Assembly (NCBI GenBank): GCA_049657775.1
Contig: JBASNZ010000055.1
Span: 1-28,879 of the forward strand
Reading direction: 5' to 3'
DNA length: 28,879 nt
From: JBASNZ01 sp049657775
GTDB lineage: Bacteria; Actinomycetota; Coriobacteriia; Anaerosomatales; Anaerosomataceae
Of the stretch, positions 13,737 to 22,467 are shown one piece after another. The notes under the pieces were generated by a model, which was given only the letters and a program-made list of their open reading frames with translations, made no database searches and was not told where the DNA came from. Each line of letters starts with the position of its first letter. The stretch's first letter is position 1. The translations under genes were made by a program, and so were the position numbers.

Positions 13737-15830
13737 GTGAACCCCTCGCCTGTCGCCGAGTCTCCCGCCATCGACGAACTTGCCACCGGGCAACTCCTCG
13801 CCCGCCTCAACCCGCAACAACGCGCGGCCGCATCTCACGGCGACACGCCACTGCTGATCGTGGCCGGTGCCGGCACCGGCAAGACCGCGACGCTGGCGCA
13901 CCGCGTCGCATACCTCATCGCCAACGGCATGCAGCCGGGACGTATCCTGCTGCTCACCTTCACCCGCCGCGCCTCGGCCGAGATGCTCAGACGCGTCGAC
14001 GGGCTGCTCCGGTCCGCTGCCGGGCTCGATGACCTTCCCGCATCGCTCTCGGGAGCGCGAGTATGGGGCGGCACGTTCCACGCCATCGCGACCCGGCTTC
14101 TCCGTATCCACGGCGGCGACATCGGGCTGGCGCCCGACTTCACCATCCTCGATCGCGGCGATGCCGAGGACCTGATGCACGTGGCGCGTACGTCGCTCGA
14201 GCTCGGACGATCGGGACGCCGTTTTCCCCAGAAGGGCACCTGCCTGGATATCTACTCGCGCTGCGTCAACAGCCAGACGCGGCTGGAGGATGTGCTGGCA
14301 GGCGTGTTTCCCTGGTGCAAGGACGAAGCCGAGGACCTCAAGCGCCTCTTCGCCGCGTACGTGGACATCAAGGAAGACCAGCACGTGCTTGACTACGACG
14401 ACCTGCTCGTGTTCTGGCGAGGGCTCCTGGCCGACCCGGTCGCCGGCAAGCGTGTGCGCGAGCGGTTCGACGCCGTGCTGGTGGACGAGTACCAGGACAC
14501 CAACGCGTTGCAGGCCGACATCGTGGCGTCGCTCCGACCCGACGGCACGGGCGTGACCGCCGTGGGAGACGACGCGCAGGCGATCTACGGCTTCCGCGCC
14601 GCCACCGTTCGCAACATCATGGAGTTTCCGGAGCGTTTCGAAGGAGCGACCGTCCTTACGCTCACCCGCAACTACCGCTCGACGCAGCCGGTGCTGGACG
14701 CCACCAACCGCATCATCGCCATGGCCCAGGAGCGCTACGACAAGGACCTGGTGACCGAGCGCGAGGGCGGCGGCAGGCCGGTCCTGGCAACGTGCGAGGA
14801 CGAGGTCGAGCAGACATCGTTCGTCATCGCGCGAGTCCTCGAGCACCGCGAGAGCGGCATCCCTCTCAAGCACCAGGCGGTACTCTTCCGCGCCGCCCAC
14901 CACTCCGCCGCGCTCGAACTGGAGTTGGCACGCCGCAACATCCCCTTCGTGAAGTACGGCGGCCTCAAGTTCCTCGAGATGGCGCACGTGAAGGACCTGC
15001 TCTCCTACATGCGTCTCGCCGAGAACCCCCGCGACTCGATGGCCGCGCTGCGCGTGCTCCAGCTCGTACCCGGTATCGGACCCAAGACCGCCTCCTCGCT
15101 CCACGATATGCTCGCCCTGGCCGACGGCGACCTCGACGCCTGGGTGGAGTGGCAGCCCCCCGAAGCCGCGGACGGTGTATGGCAGGACTTTGTGGCGCTC
15201 ATGCGCAATCTCGCACACGCGCCAGCCGGAGATGTCGCGGCACAGGTGCATGCGACGCGAGCGTTCCTGGGACCGCTCGTGGAGCGCCGCTACGATAACG
15301 CGACTGCCCGGCTCGCAGACCTCGAGCAGATGGAGAACCTCGGCAGCCGCTTCCCGGACCGCACGCGGTTCCTCTCGGAGATCACACTCGATCCGCCACA
15401 GTGGACGGGAGACCTGGCGGGGTCCCCGCTTCTCGACGAGGACTACCTCATCCTCACGACGATGCATTCCGCCAAGGGCCTGGAGTTCGACTGCGTCTAC
15501 GTGATCCATGCAGCCGACGGCAATATCCCGTCGGATATGGCCACGGGCTCACAGGCCCAGATCGAAGAAGAGCGCCGGCTGTTCTACGTGGCATGCACGC
15601 GCGCCAAGGACCACCTCTACGTGACGCACCCGCTTCGCTACTACGCCGCTGGACGCGGCATGAGCGACAGCTACGGCTACGCGCAGCGCACCCGCTTCAT
15701 CCCCGAGGAGGTCCGGCCTCTCTTCGCCGAGGTGCAGGCACGTCCGCGAGACACCGCCGATGATGGAGCGCTGCAACCGATCACGACCACGAGCAGCATC
15801 CGCGCAAGCGTTCGCGCCATGTGGGAGTAG
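13737..15830 (+). CDS. UvrD/PcrA-family ATP-dependent DNA helicase
   Basis: A 697-residue SF1A helicase. Motif Q region LNPQQRAAA is followed by Walker A GAGTGKT (44-50), motif Ia LLLTFTRRASAEM, motif II VLVDEYQDTN, motif III GDDAQAIYGFR, motif IV LTRNYRS, motif V TMHSAKGLEFD and motif VI FYVACTRAKD. It would unwind 3'-5' in DNA repair or recombination. The GTG start at 13737 has GGAGG 6 bases upstream. Two LexA boxes flank the promoter, consistent with SOS induction. The 2B region is shorter than in UvrD1/PcrA, and the C-terminus lacks the long Tudor-like tail. No nuclease domain is visible, so it is not an AdnA/AdnB or RecB-type helicase-nuclease. It resembles actinobacterial UvrD-like helicases, but I would not assign uvrD itself. 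Confidence 0.92.
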   Translation: MNPSPVAESPAIDELATGQLLARLNPQQRAAASHGDTPLLIVAGAGTGKTATLAHRVAYLIANGMQPGRILLLTFTRRASAEMLRRVDGLLRSAAGLDDLPASLSGARVWGGTFHAIATRLLRIHGGDIGLAPDFTILDRGDAEDLMHVARTSLELGRSGRRFPQKGTCLDIYSRCVNSQTRLEDVLAGVFPWCKDEAEDLKRLFAAYVDIKEDQHVLDYDDLLVFWRGLLADPVAGKRVRERFDAVLVDEYQDTNALQADIVASLRPDGTGVTAVGDDAQAIYGFRAATVRNIMEFPERFEGATVLTLTRNYRSTQPVLDATNRIIAMAQERYDKDLVTEREGGGRPVLATCEDEVEQTSFVIARVLEHRESGIPLKHQAVLFRAAHHSAALELELARRNIPFVKYGGLKFLEMAHVKDLLSYMRLAENPRDSMAALRVLQLVPGIGPKTASSLHDMLALADGDLDAWVEWQPPEAADGVWQDFVALMRNLAHAPAGDVAAQVHATRAFLGPLVERRYDNATARLADLEQMENLGSRFPDRTRFLSEITLDPPQWTGDLAGSPLLDEDYLILTTMHSAKGLEFDCVYVIHAADGNIPSDMATGSQAQIEEERRLFYVACTRAKDHLYVTHPLRYYAAGRGMSDSYGYAQRTRFIPEEVRPLFAEVQARPRDTADDGALQPITTTSSIRASVRAMWE

Positions 15831-15848
15831 GGGGGTGGGAGTAGGGGT
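15821..15848. repeat. 14-bp tandem duplication over the helicase stop codon
   Basis: gtgggagtaggggg (15821-15834) is followed by gtgggagtaggggt (15835-15848), identical at 13 of 14 positions. The first copy contains the helicase stop codon, so the duplication does not change the protein. Confidence 0.8.
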
Positions 15849-15905
15849 AGCCCGATCGCGCCTGATGCGGGAGAATGGCATTTCGGCGCCGATCGAGGGG
15901 AACGC

Positions 15906-16601
15906 GTGGCTGGCGCAGTCGAGGTTGCAGGACTCCACAAGCGGTACATCATGGGCGGAAGCCCGCTCGATGTGCTGCGCGGCGTCGACCTCTCGATAGC
16001 GCCCGGCGAGATCGTGTGCGTGATGGGGCCGTCGGGCTCCGGGAAATCCACGCTCCTCAACATCGTCGGCGGACTCGATCGCCCCAGTGGTGGCGCGGTG
16101 CTCGTCGACGGCGTCGACCTCGCGGCCATGGACGACGAGCGTCTTGCGGTCTACCGCCGTAAGCAAGTGGGCTTCGTGTTCCAGTCGTTCAACCTCATCG
16201 CCACGATGACAGCGCGTCGCAATGTGGAGCTTCCCCTCGTCTTCGCTGGCGTCGATCGCACCGAACGCGTCAAGTACGCGGCGGCGGCACTCGAGTCGGT
16301 CGGGCTCGGACACCGGCTCGACCACAAGCCGACCGAGCTCTCCGGTGGCGAGCAGCAGCGTGTCGCGGTGGCTCGCGCCGTCGTCAACTCGCCCGCGATC
16401 GTCCTGGCCGACGAGCCCACCGGCAACCTGGACACCACCACCGGACACGAGATCCTGGAACTCATCCGCCAGATGAACGCCGGCGGGCGCACGTTCCTCA
16501 TCACCACACACGACCGGGCTGTCGCCGAGGCCGTGGCGCACCGGATCGTCCACATCGTCGACGGATCGATCACCCAGATCGAACAAGGAGGCACCTCGTG
16601 A
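15906..16601 (+). CDS. ABC transporter ATP-binding protein (MacB/LolD family)
   Basis: A 231-residue nucleotide-binding subunit with Walker A GPSGSGKS (41-48), Q-loop in VGFVFQSFNLI, signature LSGGEQQRVAVARA, Walker B IVLADEPTGNLD and the switch His in LITTHDRA. The NLD and FQSFNLI features are typical of the LolD/MacB subfamily, which powers mechanotransmission systems and not solute uptake. The GTG start at 15906 has GAGGGGAA just upstream. The stop overlaps the next start (TGATG), and GGAGG for that gene lies inside this reading frame. It pairs with the FtsX/MacB-type permease two genes downstream. Confidence 0.95.
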   Translation: MAGAVEVAGLHKRYIMGGSPLDVLRGVDLSIAPGEIVCVMGPSGSGKSTLLNIVGGLDRPSGGAVLVDGVDLAAMDDERLAVYRRKQVGFVFQSFNLIATMTARRNVELPLVFAGVDRTERVKYAAAALESVGLGHRLDHKPTELSGGEQQRVAVARAVVNSPAIVLADEPTGNLDTTTGHEILELIRQMNAGGRTFLITTHDRAVAEAVAHRIVHIVDGSITQIEQGGTS

Positions 16602-17575
16602 TGCATCGTCCCACTTGGAAGTCGCGCCTGGTGGCAGGCTCGATACTGGTCGCGCTTGCAGGCGCGAGCGGTAGCGCGTACGCCGCCGTCGCGCCCGTCT
16701 CGGCCATCACCCCGACAGCTCCCTCGGACACCGTGCTGCCGATGGACACGCCCGCCCCCAAGCCGGCGCCCGTGCTTGTCGTGCGGTCGTACGAGACATC
16801 TGTGGACCGCGTCTTAGTCGGCTCCCGGTTCAAGCTCACGCTCAACATCTACAACGCGACGTCCCGTAAGGCCGAGAATGTCGTGGTCAGTCTGGCGGGC
16901 GGCGCGTCGGCGGCGACCGAGGCGGCGGTCGGCTCTGGCGGGCTCACCGTGCTGGGCACAGGCAACGCGAAGTACGTAGGGACCATCAAGGGCACCAAGG
17001 CCGCCAACGTCGTGTTCGACGTGATGGCCGGTCCCGGCACTATGCCGGGGACGTACGCGGTACCCGTGACGATCAGCTTCGAGTACAACGGAGAGCGCCA
17101 GGAGGTCGCGTACACCGTTGGCGTGATCGTGGAGCGCGACGCAGCCTTCTCGGTGGTCACCGCCGAGTACCCCAAGACCGCCGTTGTGGGCGCTCCGTTC
17201 GACGCGAGTTTCGAAGTAGCCAACACCGGCGGGTTCCAGGTGAGCGGCGTGACGCTCAGCGTGGAGGCCAGCGCCGCCGACGTGGTCGACGGCAGCCTGT
17301 ACCTTGGGACGTTCGACGTGGCAGGCAGCGAGACCATCGACGTATCGATCACCCCCGATCAGGCCGGCACGCTCGAGATCGTCTTCGTGGTGAGCTACCG
17401 CGACGACTTCGGCCGCCAGACGTCCTTCCGCCAGCCGTATCGGATCCAGGTCGGATCGGCGCCGGACACAGGCGCGGACGCCACCAACGGCCCCGGCGAG
17501 GAGCCGGCCGAGCAGACGTCCGGGCCGGGCGGATTCGTCGGTTTCATCATGGCGCTCCTGGGACTGGGTTCGTAG
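16601..17575 (+). CDS. Secreted CARDB/NEW3-like accessory protein of the ABC system
   Basis: A 324-residue exported protein with a clear signal peptide (basic start, VAGSILVALAGASGSAYA, cleavage near residue 27). Two Ig-like beta domains follow: about 60-170 (LTLNIYNATSRKAENVVVSL, GPGTMPGTYAVPVTISFEY) and about 180-290 (FDASFEVANTGGFQVSGVTL, TIDVSITPDQAGTLEIVFVV). Their pattern resembles CARDB/alpha-galactosidase NEW3 domains. A Pro/Gly/Thr-rich linker ends in a hydrophobic tail (GFVGFIMALLGLGS) that may anchor it in the membrane. The ATG at 16601 overlaps the ATPase stop and has GGAGG 10 bases upstream. It occupies the place of the MacA-type adaptor between ATPase and permease, but it is not a coiled-coil membrane fusion protein. 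The function is inferred from position only. Confidence 0.75.
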   Translation: MHRPTWKSRLVAGSILVALAGASGSAYAAVAPVSAITPTAPSDTVLPMDTPAPKPAPVLVVRSYETSVDRVLVGSRFKLTLNIYNATSRKAENVVVSLAGGASAATEAAVGSGGLTVLGTGNAKYVGTIKGTKAANVVFDVMAGPGTMPGTYAVPVTISFEYNGERQEVAYTVGVIVERDAAFSVVTAEYPKTAVVGAPFDASFEVANTGGFQVSGVTLSVEASAADVVDGSLYLGTFDVAGSETIDVSITPDQAGTLEIVFVVSYRDDFGRQTSFRQPYRIQVGSAPDTGADATNGPGEEPAEQTSGPGGFVGFIMALLGLGS

Positions 17576-17576
17576 C

Positions 17577-18875
17577 ATGCGCTTTCGCGACCTTGTCTTC
17601 ATCGTCGTCTCCAACCTGAGGCGAATGAAGCTGCGGCTCGCACTGACGGCGCTGGGTGTGGTTATCGGCACCTCGGCGATCGTCCTTATGCTGTCGCTCG
17701 GTATCGGGCTACAGCGCAATGTGACCGAGTCGCTCGGCGAACTTGGCGCCGCAACGCACATCCAGGTGATGAGCGGCTACATGCTGGGGACGAGCGACCC
17801 TAAAGAGATCAATGACCGGTCGCTCGACGAGATCAGAGCCATCGAGCACGTCGAGGCGGTCATGCCGCAGGTGATGGTGCAGGCGCAGGATCTCACGTAC
17901 AAGCGGCAGACGACGTACGCCACCATCACCGGCGTGCCCGTGGACGAACTCGAAGCCTTCGGTTACTCGCTGGCCGAAGGCCGGTGGCCCCGCAACGAGA
18001 AGGAGATCGTGCTGGGCTCGTCCGTGCCCACCATGTTCCTCGGGGCCGATCCCTACTCGGGCGATCAGCTGGGACCGGGTCTTGACCTGGTCGGCAAACG
18101 CATCGTGGCGACCTTCATCGAGTATCCCGACGAGGAAGCGATGAAGCAGGGAGCCATGGCGACCGGTGCGGAGCCGGTGGAGACCAAGCGCAAGCTCACG
18201 GTGGTGGGCGTGCTCGAGAAGCTCGACATGCAGACCGACTCATCGGCGTTCATCCCGCTCGGCGCGGCGCTTGAGTTCAACGGCGTCACCACCCGTAGAC
18301 CGACGTATGAGAACGCGGTCGTGAAGGTCGACTCGGCCGATGCGGTGGCCGACGTCGAGAAGATCATCACGGATGAGGGCTTCATGACGTTCTCGGCCCG
18401 GTCGATCCAGCAGGGACTGAGCTCGACGTTCCTCATCGTCCAGGGCGTACTTGGCGCGCTCGGCGCGATCGCCATGATCGTCGCCGCTCTTGGGATCGCC
18501 AACACGATGACGATGTCCATCTACGAGCGGACGCGCGAGATCGGCATCATGAAGGCGGTCGGCGCGTCCAACCGCCAGATCAAGCGGGTGTTCCTGGGCG
18601 AGGCGGCCATTATCGGCGTGCTCGGCGGCCTGGGCGGGCTGCTGTTCTCGGCGTCGGGCGCGGCGCTCGCGAACCTCTTCGTGCAGTCGATGATCGCGTC
18701 CCAAACCGCTACCGGGGGCGGAGGCATGCCGGGGAACACCACCTTCTTCGTGATCCCGGTGTGGCTTGCCGCGTTCGCGATAGCGTTTGCCGCTGGAGTC
18801 GGACTACTCGCGGGCGTGCTCCCCGCCGTTCGCGCAGCCAACCTTGATCCGTTGATCGCACTACGACACGAGTGA
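17577..18875 (+). CDS. MacB/FtsX-family ABC transporter permease
   Basis: A 432-residue permease with the MacB topology. One N-terminal helix (about 20-45, ALTALGVVIGTSAIVLMLSLGIG) precedes an extracytoplasmic MacB_PCD-like domain (about 50-275). Three C-terminal helices follow (about 290-315, 335-362, 395-422), with the family segments IANTMTMSIYERTREIGIMKAVGAS (split by the coupling helix) and PAVRAANLDPLIALRHE at the end. It should work with the ATPase at 15906 in export or mechanotransmission of lipids, peptides or antibiotics; the substrate cannot be read. It starts one base after the stop of the secreted protein gene and ends 10 bases before the Yip1-like gene. Confidence 0.93.
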   Translation: MRFRDLVFIVVSNLRRMKLRLALTALGVVIGTSAIVLMLSLGIGLQRNVTESLGELGAATHIQVMSGYMLGTSDPKEINDRSLDEIRAIEHVEAVMPQVMVQAQDLTYKRQTTYATITGVPVDELEAFGYSLAEGRWPRNEKEIVLGSSVPTMFLGADPYSGDQLGPGLDLVGKRIVATFIEYPDEEAMKQGAMATGAEPVETKRKLTVVGVLEKLDMQTDSSAFIPLGAALEFNGVTTRRPTYENAVVKVDSADAVADVEKIITDEGFMTFSARSIQQGLSSTFLIVQGVLGALGAIAMIVAALGIANTMTMSIYERTREIGIMKAVGASNRQIKRVFLGEAAIIGVLGGLGGLLFSASGAALANLFVQSMIASQTATGGGGMPGNTTFFVIPVWLAAFAIAFAAGVGLLAGVLPAVRAANLDPLIALRHE

Positions 18876-18885
18876 TGGAGGCATC

Positions 18886-19638
18886 ATGCCGGCGTTCTCA
18901 AGCATCGTGACCGCACTGTTCCGCCCGGCCAAAGGCGTTGACGGCGCAGGCGCCGCCATCAAGTGGCTCTGGGTGCCGCTTGCCATACTTCTCGTGGTTT
19001 CGGTCGTCGGCAAGGCCATCGTCGCCTCTCCGATGCAGGCGGCCGTGCAGCAGGAGGTGGCGCAGGCAACCATCCAGCAGCAGATGAAGGACCTACCAAA
19101 AGAAGAACAGGCCACGTTCGAACAACAGATGGCCACCGGCGGAGAGCTCGACACGGCGATGAACATCGCAAGTACCGCCGCCATCGTCTTTGGAGTTGTC
19201 GGCGCGCTCGTCGCGATCCTCTACGTCGGCACGTTCTTCTTCGTGGCGGCCAAGACCTGGGCCAATCCCGTCAAGTTCACGTCGATGCTCTCGGTCGCGA
19301 GCCTCATGTTCGTGCCGCACGCGATACGCAACATCATCCAGGCGATCTACATGTCATCCACCGGAATCTGGTTGCAGCACGCCGGACTCGGCGCTCTTGT
19401 GTCGCCCAAGGACCCGATGACCCCGCCGAGCGCCGCCTATGCAGTCCTCTCGCAGATCGATCTGTGGGTGGTGTGGGGACTGTTCATCCTGTTCGGCGCG
19501 CTGCTCTCAACGACCATCGGGTTCCAGAAGAAGCGCGCGCTTACGGCTATGGCCGCCTTCATCGTCATCACCGGCCTCGCACAGGCGGTGCCCACCGTCG
19601 TCTCGGGCGTGTTCATGGGAGCCGCCGGCGGGATGTAG
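18886..19638 (+). CDS. Yip1-like multi-spanning membrane protein
   Basis: A 250-residue membrane protein with about five helices: near 26-46 (LWVPLAILLVVSVVGKAI), 88-115 (AIVFGVVGALVAILYVGTFFFV), 130-155, 185-208 (LWVVWGLFILFGALL) and 218-245. A polar Gln/Glu-rich loop (about 48-85) follows helix 1. The layout and the F-RP-KG start are like the Yip1/DUF-type membrane proteins often encoded beside MacB-like ABC systems, but the family assignment is tentative. GGAGG lies 7 bases before the ATG, 10 bases after the permease stop, so it is the last gene of the operon. Confidence 0.75.
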   Translation: MPAFSSIVTALFRPAKGVDGAGAAIKWLWVPLAILLVVSVVGKAIVASPMQAAVQQEVAQATIQQQMKDLPKEEQATFEQQMATGGELDTAMNIASTAAIVFGVVGALVAILYVGTFFFVAAKTWANPVKFTSMLSVASLMFVPHAIRNIIQAIYMSSTGIWLQHAGLGALVSPKDPMTPPSAAYAVLSQIDLWVVWGLFILFGALLSTTIGFQKKRALTAMAAFIVITGLAQAVPTVVSGVFMGAAGGM

Positions 19639-19641
19639 CGG

Positions 19642-19692
19642 ACCGATACGCGCCGCGCGCCCGGCCGAAGCGGCGAGGTCGACGCGATCGGT
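19642..19692. terminator. Possible bidirectional hairpin between convergent genes
   Basis: accgat (19642-19647) pairs with atcggt (19687-19692), with cgcg/cgcg and gccgc/gcggc pairs inside, in the 67-base gap between two convergent genes. There are bulges and no U-run on either strand, so this is weak. Confidence 0.3.
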
Positions 19693-19705
19693 GGCAACCG
19701 CGGAC

Positions 19706-20257
19706 CTACCTGCCGAGGAGGTCCAGCACCTGTGCGCTCGCCTCAAGGGCGCTCACGTGGTAGAACGCTTCCTCGAGGGACGCGCCCTTAGCGAACGGAC
19801 CGTGCGAGCGCAGCACCGCGACCGGGTGGTCCTTGAGTGCCCGTGCGAGCAGCTCCCCTGCCTCGGGCGAGGCGATCGTCTGCTCGGCCGTAACGACCGG
19901 CACGCGCCCGAGCACGTAAAGTCCCTCGGAGTCCTCCGGCACGATCTCATCAGCCCGCATGGACCACGCGATGGTGTGCACCGGATGAACGTGCGCGATG
20001 GCAAGCGCGTCGGTGGCGGCGTAGATGGCACGGTGCACGACGATCTCACGGCTGCACAGGGCGTCGTCGCCCGGCTCCATGCCGGTCTCCACGATGTCAT
20101 CCTCGGTGAGGCGTCCCAGCATGGACCCGCGCCGGGTGATCACGATGCGGTCGCCTTGCCGGACCGAGAGGTTTCCCCCGTGGCTGGTGATAAGGCCCGC
20201 GACAAAGATGTCGCGTCCGATCTTCCGGAACTCGGCGATCAACACGCGCTCGATCAC
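19706..20257 (-). CDS. Class II aldolase/adducin family protein
   Basis: A 183-residue single-domain class II aldolase (fuculose/ribulose-phosphate aldolase family). Seen are GLITSHGGNLSVR, the phosphate-loop region TRRGSMLGRLTEDDI, the acid/metal segment SREIVVHRAIYAATDALAIAHVHP with the two Zn histidines in HVHP, and the third His in RSHGPFAKG. It would cleave or epimerise a sugar phosphate; the substrate is not identifiable. GTG at 20257 is chosen because it overlaps the phosphofructokinase stop as GTGA and GGGGAG lies 5 bases before it. Upstream ATGs would bury the start in the neighbouring gene. It ends the acc-pfk operon. Confidence 0.85.
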   Translation of the reverse strand: MIERVLIAEFRKIGRDIFVAGLITSHGGNLSVRQGDRIVITRRGSMLGRLTEDDIVETGMEPGDDALCSREIVVHRAIYAATDALAIAHVHPVHTIAWSMRADEIVPEDSEGLYVLGRVPVVTAEQTIASPEAGELLARALKDHPVAVLRSHGPFAKGASLEEAFYHVSALEASAQVLDLLGR

Positions 20258-21498
20258 CGCTGCTCCCCGCATGGACCGTCGCCCATGCTCCACTGGTACT
20301 CGAGTGCCCGGGCGAGCTTGTAGAAGTCACTCTCGGTGTCGATGTAGCGCACGCGCGTCCTCATCGTCTCGGGATCGATCAGCATGTCGAACGGCACGTA
20401 CTTGAGGGAAAGTTGATCTTCCACGCTCACCATGACGCCTGTGAGCCCCTTCTCCACGAGCGCGCGGTAGGCGCCCACGCCCAGTTGCGTCCCCAGCAGC
20501 ACATCGAACGCGCTCGGCTCGGCACACCGGGCCTCGTAGCCGATCTGCTTGTGGCGAACCTTGATCCCGATGCCGGTGCGCTCCTGATACACGCGTTCCA
20601 TCTCGCTGGCGAGCACGCGGCCCACCTGGGCGTCGCCGAGCTTGAGGTTGCCGTGCTCATCGGTGGTGTGCGGCCGCAGATCGTCAGGCAGCTTGTCCGC
20701 AAGTCCCTCCGCTACGCAGATGATGCCGTAGCGCCTGCCGTCAGCCTCGCGCTTGAGCATAAGGTCCACAAGCTGCTCGGCCTCGATGCGCGCGTCGAAC
20801 GAGCCGTTGCTGTCCTCGACCGAGATCATCTTCGTTGCCTCGCCGGCGATACCCGCCGCATACGTGAGCCACCCTGCCTTGCGGCCCATGATCTCGAGGA
20901 CGTACCACACCTGGGTGGAGCGAGCGTCCGCGCCCAGGTTGCGGATCTCGGCCGCAGCGAAGTGCGCTGCCGAGAAGAACCCGAACGTCCAATCGATGCC
21001 GTAGTAGTCGTTATCGATCGTCTTGGGGAGATGGACGATGCGGATGGGCCGGAGGCCGGGCACCACGTTCTGCATCTCCTTGATGTAGTTGTCAGTCTTG
21101 AGCGTGTCGTCTCCGCCGATGGAGACGAGGGCGTCGATCTCGTAGGTCTCGAGCGCCGCGTACACCGCGCGGAGCTTGGCATTGCGTCTGGCGTCGGCAA
21201 GATCGTCAGGCGTTCCCACCGGCTTGCCCGGATTGGCGCGCGAGGTGCGCAGGATGATGTCCTTGCGGTTGCGGATGGCGGAGACGTCGTCGCGGGTAAG
21301 TCGGACGAAATTGCGGCCCTCGACCAGGGGCGATTCGGCCGAGTAGTTCTCCAGCCCCTCGTACCCGTCGTAGAAGCCGATGACCTCGATACCGCAGTTG
21401 ATGAACGAGAGCGCCGCCGCCGAGATGACCGCGTTTGCCGCCGGCGCCGGGCCGCCGCTGAACAGCATCCCTACCCGCTTGATGTCGCACCCATCCAC
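20254..21498 (-). CDS. pfp: 6-phosphofructokinase, probably pyrophosphate-dependent
   Basis: A 414-residue PfkA-family enzyme phosphorylating fructose 6-phosphate. The phosphoryl-donor loop reads GGDDT (128-132), with Asp where ATP enzymes have Gly (GGDGS). The catalytic segment is PKTIDND (158-164), with Lys where ATP enzymes have Gly (PGTIDND). Both changes are the known markers of PPi-dependent PFK (EC 2.7.1.90), which is reversible and saves ATP in anaerobes. MGRKAGW and the GYEARC region fit the long PFK group. The GTG at 21498 has GGGGGAG 7 bases upstream, 4 bases after the accA stop. It overlaps the aldolase start. ATP dependence cannot be fully excluded without assay. Confidence 0.9.
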   Translation of the reverse strand: MDGCDIKRVGMLFSGGPAPAANAVISAAALSFINCGIEVIGFYDGYEGLENYSAESPLVEGRNFVRLTRDDVSAIRNRKDIILRTSRANPGKPVGTPDDLADARRNAKLRAVYAALETYEIDALVSIGGDDTLKTDNYIKEMQNVVPGLRPIRIVHLPKTIDNDYYGIDWTFGFFSAAHFAAAEIRNLGADARSTQVWYVLEIMGRKAGWLTYAAGIAGEATKMISVEDSNGSFDARIEAEQLVDLMLKREADGRRYGIICVAEGLADKLPDDLRPHTTDEHGNLKLGDAQVGRVLASEMERVYQERTGIGIKVRHKQIGYEARCAEPSAFDVLLGTQLGVGAYRALVEKGLTGVMVSVEDQLSLKYVPFDMLIDPETMRTRVRYIDTESDFYKLARALEYQWSMGDGPCGEQR

Positions 21499-21502
21499 GC
21501 GA

Positions 21503-22465
21503 TCACTCCCCCTGGTCGTACGCTCCGATGGCCGAGAGGCGCTCAAAGCGCTTCGAGACGACCTCGTCTATGTCCTGGCAGGCAAGTTCCTTCAGCGCTC
21601 GTGTGATGGCCTCGGCGACACCCGCGTACACCATCGCCGGATCCCGGTGCGCTCCCCCGAGCGGTTCGCTCACGATCTCGTCGGCGATGCCAAGGCGCAC
21701 AAGGTCCTCGGCAGTCATCTGCAGGCACGATGCGGCCTCTGCCGCGCGTGAGGAGTCCTTATGGAGGATCATCGCGCACATCTCGGGAGAGATGACCGAG
21801 TAATAGGCGTTCTCCAGCATGATGAGCCGGTCGCCGAAGCCGATGGCCAGCGCTCCGCCACTACCGCCCTCGCCGATACCGACCGCGATCACGGGTGTGC
21901 GGAGTGCGGCAAGCGTTGCCAGGTTCTCGGCGATCGCCCATGACTGCCCGCGTTCCTCGGCCTCGATGCCCGGGTACGCACCCGCTGTGTCTAAGAAGCT
22001 CACGACCGGCAGGCCGAACTTCTCGGCCAGCAACATGGCGCGCCGGGCCTTGCGGAACCCCTCGGGATGCGGGCTGCCGAAGTTGCGGCGGACGTTCTCC
22101 TTGGTGTTCTTACCTTTGCGGTGGCCCAGAACGACGCACCGGATACCGTCGAGCGTGGCGAGACCCGCGAAGATGGCCTCGTCGTCGCCGTACGACCGGT
22201 CGCCGCGTAGCTCGACGACGTCGGTGAACAGCGTGGACACATAGTCCTGCGTCTTTGGACGTTCGGGGTGTCGCGAGACCTGAACGCGCTCCCAGGGCGA
22301 AAGCGCCGAGTAGAGCGCCTCGCGCAGCATCTCGATCTCGGCCTCGAGCGTTGCGATCTCGGCCGCCAGGTTGGGCTCCGAGGCGACGTCGAGCCTCTTG
22401 AGCTGGGCTACCTGGTCCTCGAGCTCGGCAATCGGGCGCTCGAACTCCATCACGTGGCGGGCCAT
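21503..22465 (-). CDS. accA: Acetyl-CoA carboxylase carboxyltransferase subunit alpha
   Basis: A 320-residue crotonase-fold subunit, the usual length for AccA. It opens with the family coiled coil (ELEDQVAQLKRL to EIEMLREALY) and continues with SPWERVQVSRHPERP, ELRGDRSYGDDEAI, VLGHRKGKNTKENVRRNFG, PEGFRKARRAMLLAEKF, the oxyanion region DTAGAYPGIEAEERGQS and GEGGSGGALAI. With AccD it transfers CO2 from carboxybiotin to acetyl-CoA, giving malonyl-CoA for fatty acid synthesis. ATG at 22465 is two bases after the accD stop; this start gives the normal AccA N-terminus. The biotin carboxylase and carrier genes are not in the window. Confidence 0.96.
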   Translation of the reverse strand: MARHVMEFERPIAELEDQVAQLKRLDVASEPNLAAEIATLEAEIEMLREALYSALSPWERVQVSRHPERPKTQDYVSTLFTDVVELRGDRSYGDDEAIFAGLATLDGIRCVVLGHRKGKNTKENVRRNFGSPHPEGFRKARRAMLLAEKFGLPVVSFLDTAGAYPGIEAEERGQSWAIAENLATLAALRTPVIAVGIGEGGSGGALAIGFGDRLIMLENAYYSVISPEMCAMILHKDSSRAAEAASCLQMTAEDLVRLGIADEIVSEPLGGAHRDPAMVYAGVAEAITRALKELACQDIDEVVSKRFERLSAIGAYDQGE

Positions 22466-22467
22466 CG

